Positions 31,264 through 36,331 of a DNA stretch of 36,331 nucleotides are shown piece by piece. Location: positions 1 to 36,331 of the forward strand of contig JALSJK010000182.1 in assembly GCA_026989395.1 (NCBI GenBank), written 5' to 3'. Within the stretch, counting starts at the first letter, position 1, and each line of letters starts with the position of its first letter. The translations under genes were made by a program, and so were the position numbers. Below the pieces are notes generated by a model. The model did no database searches. It saw only the letters and a program-made list of their open reading frames with translations, and was not told where the DNA came from. This DNA comes from Methylomonas sp. Its GTDB lineage: Bacteria > Pseudomonadota > Gammaproteobacteria > Methylococcales > Methylomonadaceae.

Positions 31264-32436
31264 ATGTCCATGAATAATCAGGCAAGCAATTCACAGCAAC
31301 CGCAACAAGCCAAACTACAGTGGCAAGTTGTCAAAGACAATACTACAAAGCTTGTAAGCACTGGCGAGTGGACGCATTCTTCAGTCCAAACAGTAACAAA
31401 AATCTTTGAGCAACTTTTAAAAACTTGCCGAGACAAAACAATCCAATGGGATGTTTCGGGCATTGAACAGGTGGATTCAGCTGGCATGATGCTGATTATT
31501 CATTATTTTGATTTGCTTCAATTCAGCAACTGTAGTGTCCATATTTTGGCAGCAAACAACGAATTTAACAGACTCTACGAGTTGCTGAGAAAATATTCCG
31601 ATAAACCCACAAAAACCAATCCTGTTTTTTCATCTAGTTTATTGTCGCCCCTAGAATCGACTGGTCAAAGCACCATGACTTTTCTTTTGGGTTTAATAGA
31701 GTTTCTCACGTTCATCGGTGAAAATTTTATTACCTTTATCTATTCTTTAACACATTTAGGAGCTATACGCTTTCGCTCTATTATTAAAAATATTGAGGAT
31801 GCCGGAGTTCGCGCCATCCCCATTGTGGCATTAACCAGCTTTTTGATTGGAATTGTCATTGCCTACCAAGGTGCCGTACAGTTAGAAAAATTCGGCGCCA
31901 ATATTTTCATTGTAGACATGATAGGTATCTCGATTACCCGAGAACTAGCTCCGTTAATAACAGCAATTGTGGTCGCCGGCAGAACTGGCTCTTCCTATAC
32001 AGCACAACTCGGGGTCATGAAAATTACTGAAGAAATTGATGCTATGCGCACCATGGGTTTCGATCCCCATCAATTTCTGGTATTGCCACGTATTTTTGCG
32101 TTAATGATTGCCCTGCCATTGTTGATTTTATTTGCTGACATTATTGGAATACTGGCCGGCATGCTGATTTCGCATCTTCATTTACATCTTTCCTATGCAG
32201 AATTTTTTCTCCGGCTGCAAACTTCGCTCGATGTTAAACATGTCTGGATCGGGATTGGTAAAGGGCCATTTTTTGCCTGGTTAATTGCATCAGTGGGTTG
32301 CTTTCATGGTTTTCAGGTATCCCAAAATACCGAGAGTATTGGGCGCTACACAACAATCAGTGTCGTCAATGCCATATTCTTGGTGATCGCATGTGATGCT
32401 GTATTTTCAGTGATATTAACGGAGCTGGGTATTTGA
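31264..32436 (+). CDS. mlaE: MlaE-family lipid ABC transporter permease with N-terminal STAS domain
   Basis: This is the permease of an Mla-type system that moves phospholipids between the inner and outer membrane. It is 390 residues, against about 260 for E. coli MlaE. The extra N-terminal part is a STAS domain, with DVSGIEQVDSAGMMLI (63-78); in E. coli this role is played by the separate protein MlaB. The permease part (about 130-390) has GVRAIPIVALTSFLIGIVIA, GISITRELAPLITAIVVAGR and MGFDPHQFLVLPRI, all MlaE signatures. Two ATGs (31264 and 31270) are possible. Its TGA overlaps the TTG start of the ATPase gene. Confidence 0.93.
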   Translation: MSMNNQASNSQQPQQAKLQWQVVKDNTTKLVSTGEWTHSSVQTVTKIFEQLLKTCRDKTIQWDVSGIEQVDSAGMMLIIHYFDLLQFSNCSVHILAANNEFNRLYELLRKYSDKPTKTNPVFSSSLLSPLESTGQSTMTFLLGLIEFLTFIGENFITFIYSLTHLGAIRFRSIIKNIEDAGVRAIPIVALTSFLIGIVIAYQGAVQLEKFGANIFIVDMIGISITRELAPLITAIVVAGRTGSSYTAQLGVMKITEEIDAMRTMGFDPHQFLVLPRIFALMIALPLLILFADIIGILAGMLISHLHLHLSYAEFFLRLQTSLDVKHVWIGIGKGPFFAWLIASVGCFHGFQVSQNTESIGRYTTISVVNAIFLVIACDAVFSVILTELGI

Positions 32437-33200
32437 ACAAGACAGTCATCCAGGCACGGAATGTTATCACCCGGTTTGGCAAAAATGTTGTCCATGACGA
32501 CGTAAACCTGAGCGTTTATCAGGGAGAAATTTATGGTTTACTGGGTGGCAGCGGCTCTGGCAAATCAACCCTGCTAAGAGAATTTATTATGCTGTTAAAG
32601 CCTGCTGCCGGTGAAATTCAGATATTGGGCCATGATGTCCTCAACATCAGCCGTAATGATGCCGCCAAACTAAGGCAACAGTGGGGGGTTTTGTTTCAAG
32701 CCGGAGCACTTTTTTCATCGCTTACCGTTGAAGAAAATGTCGGTATTACCCTTAAAGAGTATACTGATTTACCATTAAACCTGATTCAGGAAATTGTCCA
32801 CATGAAAATCAATATGGTCGGTCTTCCCGCTCATGCAGCAGACCTATATCCAGCTGAATTAAGTGGAGGTATGATAAAACGTGCTGGATTAGCACGCGCT
32901 TTGGCAATGGATCCGAAATTACTGTTTCTCGATGAACCAACTTCTGGATTGGATCCAGTGGGTGCAGAAGCATTTGATAACCTGATTCTGGAACTCAGAG
33001 ATATTCTTGGGCTCACAGTTGTCATGGTTACCCATGACCTTGATTCGATCTGGAATATTGTTGATCGGTTTGCCGTATTAGGTGAAAAAAAAGTGGTAGC
33101 AGAGGGCAGCCTTAATGAAGTAATAAAAAAACCGCATCCGATTGTCAAACAATTCTTTTGCGGCGCCCGCGGAAGAATAAGGATTCAAAATGGAAAGTAA
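32433..33200 (+). CDS. mlaF: Lipid ABC transporter ATP-binding protein (MlaF-like)
   Basis: This is the ATPase of the Mla-type transporter. It is 255 residues with Walker A LLGGSGSGKST (36-46), Q-loop Q89 in VLFQAGALFSSLTVEENV, the ABC signature LSGGM (143-147), Walker B LLFLDEPTSGLDP and the switch histidine in MVTHDLDS. FQAGALFSSLTV is typical of the MlaF branch. The start is TTG (32433-32435), coupled to the permease stop as TTGA. Its end overlaps the MCE gene by 11 bases. Confidence 0.94.
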   Translation: MNKTVIQARNVITRFGKNVVHDDVNLSVYQGEIYGLLGGSGSGKSTLLREFIMLLKPAAGEIQILGHDVLNISRNDAAKLRQQWGVLFQAGALFSSLTVEENVGITLKEYTDLPLNLIQEIVHMKINMVGLPAHAADLYPAELSGGMIKRAGLARALAMDPKLLFLDEPTSGLDPVGAEAFDNLILELRDILGLTVVMVTHDLDSIWNIVDRFAVLGEKKVVAEGSLNEVIKKPHPIVKQFFCGARGRIRIQNGK

Positions 33201-34089
33201 AATTAATTACACCCTGGTTGGATTATTTGTTGTTGGCCTGGCGGCCGGATTATTTGCTTTTATTTTTTGGCTGGGTAAATATGGAGACAATTATGAATAT
33301 GACTATTACCAGGTTTATATGGCAGAATCAGTTGCAGGACTTAGCCCCGATGCTTCTGTCAAGTACAAAGGCGTTGAGGTTGGTATCGTCGAAAAAATTG
33401 GTTTAAAACCTGAAAACCCGGAACTAGTCAGATTACTGTTGAAAATAAAACGCGGTACGCCAATAAAAGTGGATACCACTGCCACACTTAAATCCTTTGG
33501 CTTGACTGGCTTGGCCTATCTGGAACTAGAAGGTGGCAAACAAGATGCTCCGTTGCTCAAACCAACTGAAGAAGATGATATTCCGATAATCCCTGCACGC
33601 CCTTCCCCTTTCACCAGAGCTTACGACTCCATGACCTATCTGGCTGAAAAATCCATTCAGGCACTCGATAAATTCAATCAACTACTTAGCGATAAAAACA
33701 TACATGCAGTTGCAGAAATTCTTCACCAAACCAAACTAATAACCCAAGAAGTCAGGCAGCAGCTCAAAGGACTGCAACCGCTTATTAAAAACGGAATTGT
33801 CATGGAACATCGCGTCACCAAGGCATTTGAGAAAGTAGAAAGAGCTTCGCTCAGCGTCCAAAAAATGGCGGATAACCTGGATAAAAACACCACTGGCTTA
33901 AGTCAGGCTGTAAGCACTGATTTACGTCAAAGCTTGCAATCATTTAATCAATTACTTTTGGATTTGAGTATTTTGGCAGGCAACATGCAAAAAATGACAC
34001 AGACTTTTGAAAACAGCCCCAGTGATCTTATTTTTAAACGATCCCAGCTTAAACCAGGACCTGGTGAGGAGGGATATAATGCGAATTAA
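33190..34089 (+). CDS. mlaD: MCE-domain lipid-binding protein (MlaD-like)
   Basis: A membrane-anchored periplasmic protein that forms the lipid channel ring on the transporter. It is 299 residues. One N-terminal helix (about 7-28, YTLVGLFVVGLAAGLFAFIF) is followed by the MCE domain (about 38-115: GLSPDASVKYKGVEVGIVEK and TLKSFGLTGLAYLEL). The long helical C-terminal part is longer than in E. coli MlaD (about 180 residues), closer to the MCE proteins of other Gram-negative bacteria that form a helical tube. It overlaps mlaF and the lipoprotein gene, each by 11 bases. Confidence 0.93.
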   Translation: MESKINYTLVGLFVVGLAAGLFAFIFWLGKYGDNYEYDYYQVYMAESVAGLSPDASVKYKGVEVGIVEKIGLKPENPELVRLLLKIKRGTPIKVDTTATLKSFGLTGLAYLELEGGKQDAPLLKPTEEDDIPIIPARPSPFTRAYDSMTYLAEKSIQALDKFNQLLSDKNIHAVAEILHQTKLITQEVRQQLKGLQPLIKNGIVMEHRVTKAFEKVERASLSVQKMADNLDKNTTGLSQAVSTDLRQSLQSFNQLLLDLSILAGNMQKMTQTFENSPSDLIFKRSQLKPGPGEEGYNAN

Positions 34090-34732
34090 AACATATTGGA
34101 TTGCTTTATTTTTATTACTATCTCTCACTGCTTGCATACCTGAGCGGATAGTGCCGCCACCAGAAATATATACTTTGTCACCACAATGGGGCGATAACAA
34201 GCAACCGGACAAAACACACCTTAAAAACACAACAGTAATTAAACTTGCCCCCATTTATGCACCGCAAGATTTGACCAGTACCGAAATTTTATATTCTGAT
34301 ACGCAATTCAGCCGGAATCGGTATGCCTTTAGTCGCTGGAACGATGCCCCGACAAAACTGCTGCAATCACTCATTCAAGTCCGCCTCGAACAAAGCAACC
34401 TGTTTCAAGCCGTAATTCCTGCCATATCAGCATCAAAAACTGACTTGATTCTGGAAACCACTCTGCAAGACCTTAGTCACCGCATTCATAAAGACGGAAG
34501 TTCCGAAGGCATTATCAGAATCAACTTTTATTTAATCGATAATTCAAACAACACTGTTTTGGCAACCAGGGAATTTGTTTCCATCGTTCCCGCTTCTGAA
34601 CAAAATGCCCGGGCAGCAGTAGTAGCATTAAATAAGGCTGCGCAAAACATTGCCGACGATCTAGTCGGCTGGCTTGCCGAACATATAAACCGACAAAAGC
34701 GTCGTCCACCTTTTTGTGCCAATAATTGTTAA
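34079..34732 (+). CDS. ABC-type transport auxiliary lipoprotein (PqiC-like)
   Basis: An outer-membrane or periplasmic lipoprotein working with the MCE transporter. It is 217 residues from ATG 34079, which has GGAGGG just upstream and gives a clean lipoprotein signal: MRIKTYWIALFLLLSLTAC with lipobox LTAC and lipidated C19. A longer in-frame reading from 34007 lacks these. PPPEIYTLSPQW and the later pattern (RYAFSRWNDAPTKLLQSLIQ) fit the PqiC/auxiliary lipoprotein family (PF03886). It is the last gene of the Mla-type operon; its end overlaps a TTG that could open modA, but the ATG for modA is a little further on. Confidence 0.88.
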   Translation: MRIKTYWIALFLLLSLTACIPERIVPPPEIYTLSPQWGDNKQPDKTHLKNTTVIKLAPIYAPQDLTSTEILYSDTQFSRNRYAFSRWNDAPTKLLQSLIQVRLEQSNLFQAVIPAISASKTDLILETTLQDLSHRIHKDGSSEGIIRINFYLIDNSNNTVLATREFVSIVPASEQNARAAVVALNKAAQNIADDLVGWLAEHINRQKRRPPFCANNC

Positions 34733-34749
34733 CCGCTTTCCTTTTGACG

Positions 34750-35520
34750 ATGCAAAAAAAATCTGGATTTCTCACGGCTTGCCTTTGTTTTTCATTGCTA
34801 TTAGTCTCACACACAGCTTTTAGTGCCGAGCAGTTATTGGTTTATGCTGCTGCCAGCACCCATAATGCTGTATCAGACATCATCAAACAATTTAATAATG
34901 AACAATACCAGATTACGGTAAAGGCTTCTTTTGCCTCCACATCGATACTTGCCAAACAAATTGAAGCAGGCGCTCCCGCCAATATTTTTCTGTCCGCCAA
35001 TCCTAAATGGATGGATTATTTACAAAGCCAGAAGCTCATCATTCCGGAAAGTCGTTTTAATCTTCTTCAAAACACAATTGTGCTAATCACTCCTTCTGAA
35101 AAAAAATTTGCCGTTAAAATGAATAAACGCTTTGAGATAGCCAAACAATTCAATGGTAAACTTTGCCTGGGTGATCCAACGCATGTTCCTGCTGGCATAT
35201 ACGCCAAACAAGCTTTAACATATTTAGGCTGGTGGGATCAATTGAAAACCAAAATTGTAGGCACTAAAGATGTCAGCGCCGCACTGGTTCTTACTGAAAG
35301 AGGTGAATGTGCTGCAGGAATTGTTTATGCTACAGATGCCAGTGTGTCAAAAAAAGTCTCCATCATTACTGAATTTCCGGCAAAAAGTCACGAGCCGATT
35401 TTATACCCTGTCGCCAGAGTGGCTCCCGACTCTGCTTCTGCAAAACAATTTATGACTTATCTAAAATCACCTGCTGCCAAAGGTATTTTTAAAAGCTACG
35501 GCTTTGCTATTGCAAAATAA
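34750..35520 (+). CDS. modA: Molybdate ABC transporter substrate-binding protein
   Basis: This is the periplasmic molybdate-binding protein. It is 256 residues from ATG 34750, giving a good signal peptide (MQKKSGFLTACLCFSLLLVS, cut after FSA). A TTG at 34726 would add eight residues before it. The ligand-binding loops are AAASTHNAV and FASTSILAKQIEAGAPANIF, and DPTHVPAGIYAKQAL is the family motif near the oxyanion site. GIVYATDA and the C-terminal PVARVAPDSASAKQFMTYL fit ModA. modB follows after seven bases. Confidence 0.94.
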   Translation: MQKKSGFLTACLCFSLLLVSHTAFSAEQLLVYAAASTHNAVSDIIKQFNNEQYQITVKASFASTSILAKQIEAGAPANIFLSANPKWMDYLQSQKLIIPESRFNLLQNTIVLITPSEKKFAVKMNKRFEIAKQFNGKLCLGDPTHVPAGIYAKQALTYLGWWDQLKTKIVGTKDVSAALVLTERGECAAGIVYATDASVSKKVSIITEFPAKSHEPILYPVARVAPDSASAKQFMTYLKSPAAKGIFKSYGFAIAK

Positions 35521-35527
35521 TAATTTG

Positions 35528-36265
35528 ATGTTTGATCTGTCGCCAGAAGAATACTCAGCAATGATGCTCTCCTTAAAGGTAAGTTCCTGGAGTGTACTCA
35601 TCATACTGATTCCAGGAATTTTTACCGGTTGGCTGCTGGCCCGCAGAAACTTTGTTGGAAAATCATTACTCGATGGTATTATCCATTTACCGTTAGTGTT
35701 ACCTCCAGTAGTTACTGGTTATCTGCTTTTGTTATTACTCGGCAAACAAGGAGCAATCGGCCTGTGGCTAGATCAAACATTTGGCATCACCTTCGCCTTT
35801 AGCTGGCGGGGGGCTGTTTTAGCTACCGCCCTAATGAGCTTCCCACTGATGGTCCGCTCCATCCGTCTGTCTATTTCCGCAATTGAAATCAAACTGGAAC
35901 AGGCCGCCAGAAGTCTCGGCGCCAGTACAATTAATACATTTTTTACAATCACCTTACCGCTATCCCTGCCCGGCATAATCTCAGGCTCTATTCTCGCCTT
36001 CGCCCGCAGCCTTGGTGAATTTGGAGCAACAATCACTTTCGTGGGCAATATTGAAAGCGAAACCCGCACGCTACCTTTAGCAATCTATACCTATATCCAA
36101 ATTCCTGATGGCAATGAACCGGCACAAAGATTATTAATTATTTCAGTCATTCTGGCTTTCGGTGCATTGCTAGTCAGTAATCTAATTGAACGACGCGCAT
36201 CTTATTTGTTGGACGAAGCCGCTATCGCGGAGAAAAAGCAGGCTTGGTCGCAGAATAAAGTGTAA
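35528..36265 (+). CDS. modB: Molybdate ABC transporter permease
   Basis: This is the membrane permease for molybdate uptake. It is 245 residues from ATG 35528 (MFDLSPEEYSAMMLSLKVSS); a TTG at 35504 overlaps modA and is less likely. Five or so helices are seen, with PLVLPPVVTGYLLLLLLGKQ and the EAA loop that docks to the ATPase (EQAARSLGASTINTFFTITL then PLSLPG). GEFGATITFVGNI is the usual ModB motif. The gene is complete; the ATPase gene modC is expected just beyond the window. The final 66 bases hold no gene. Confidence 0.94.
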   Translation: MFDLSPEEYSAMMLSLKVSSWSVLIILIPGIFTGWLLARRNFVGKSLLDGIIHLPLVLPPVVTGYLLLLLLGKQGAIGLWLDQTFGITFAFSWRGAVLATALMSFPLMVRSIRLSISAIEIKLEQAARSLGASTINTFFTITLPLSLPGIISGSILAFARSLGEFGATITFVGNIESETRTLPLAIYTYIQIPDGNEPAQRLLIISVILAFGALLVSNLIERRASYLLDEAAIAEKKQAWSQNKV

Positions 36266-36331
36266 CCTCATCATTTCCCTTTATTTTCATAACCAGTTAA
36301 TGTGTCAGTTTCTCAAACAAACCATGAGGTT

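Noticed and set aside
36263-36331. Eight-base inverted repeat (AACCTCAT ... ATGAGGTT) at the right edge
   Set aside because: The arms are about 53 bases apart and the window ends at the second arm. No T-tract or mobile-element context is seen, so chance is likely.

Overview
The window reads as a chromosomal segment from a low-GC gammaproteobacterium (roughly 40% GC by eye). Two things support this. The block mnmG-rsmG-parA-parB-atpIBEFHAGDC-glmU-glmS is the classical gammaproteobacterial layout found near the replication origin. The exosortase A / PrsK / PrsR block, with a MoxR-DUF58-transglutaminase cluster beside it, is common in aquatic gammaproteobacteria. A methanotroph-like organism (Methylococcales) would fit, but that is an inference from gene content; no methane oxidation gene lies here.

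Layout. (1) 1-2100 is a decayed accessory patch: the start of an ISAs1-like transposase at the left edge, the 3-prime part of a quinol-type nitric oxide reductase gene (norB) that is cut and frameshifted, and a broken rve-type transposase remnant. (2) 2056-16877, all on the minus strand, holds mnmG, rsmG, parA, parB, the complete nine-gene F0F1 ATP synthase operon with its own sigma70-like promoter, and glmU-glmS. Strong intrinsic terminators close the atp and glm units. No oriC-like DnaA-box cluster was seen. (3) 17004-18556 holds a tiny basic ArfA-like gene whose coding sequence contains a perfect 14-bp hairpin. That hairpin is shared with the end of a convergent MscS-type channel gene, which is coupled to a DksA/TraR zinc-finger gene. 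(4) 18706-27581 (+) holds moxR, a DUF58 gene, a frameshifted tgpA-like transglutaminase gene, exosortase A (xrtA-epsI), prsK and prsR. Together these suggest an envelope/exopolysaccharide and PEP-CTERM protein sorting locus with its own two-component control. (5) 27698-30560 (-) holds a small secreted helical protein, an unidentified 161-aa protein with a good terminator, and a mercuric reductase with a fused metal-binding domain behind a textbook MerR-type operator but with no merR beside it. (6) 30764-36265 (+) holds an iron-permease-like gene whose tail is frameshifted by a 16-bp tandem duplication, an Mla-type lipid transport operon (STAS-permease fusion, ATPase, MCE protein, lipoprotein), then modA and modB; modC would be expected just beyond the right edge.

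The most interesting observation is the ArfA-like gene with an in-frame hairpin, which suggests a ribosome-rescue factor made from its own truncated message. Several genes show fresh-looking lesions (norB, tgpA, the iron permease). These could be real decay, phase variation or assembly error.
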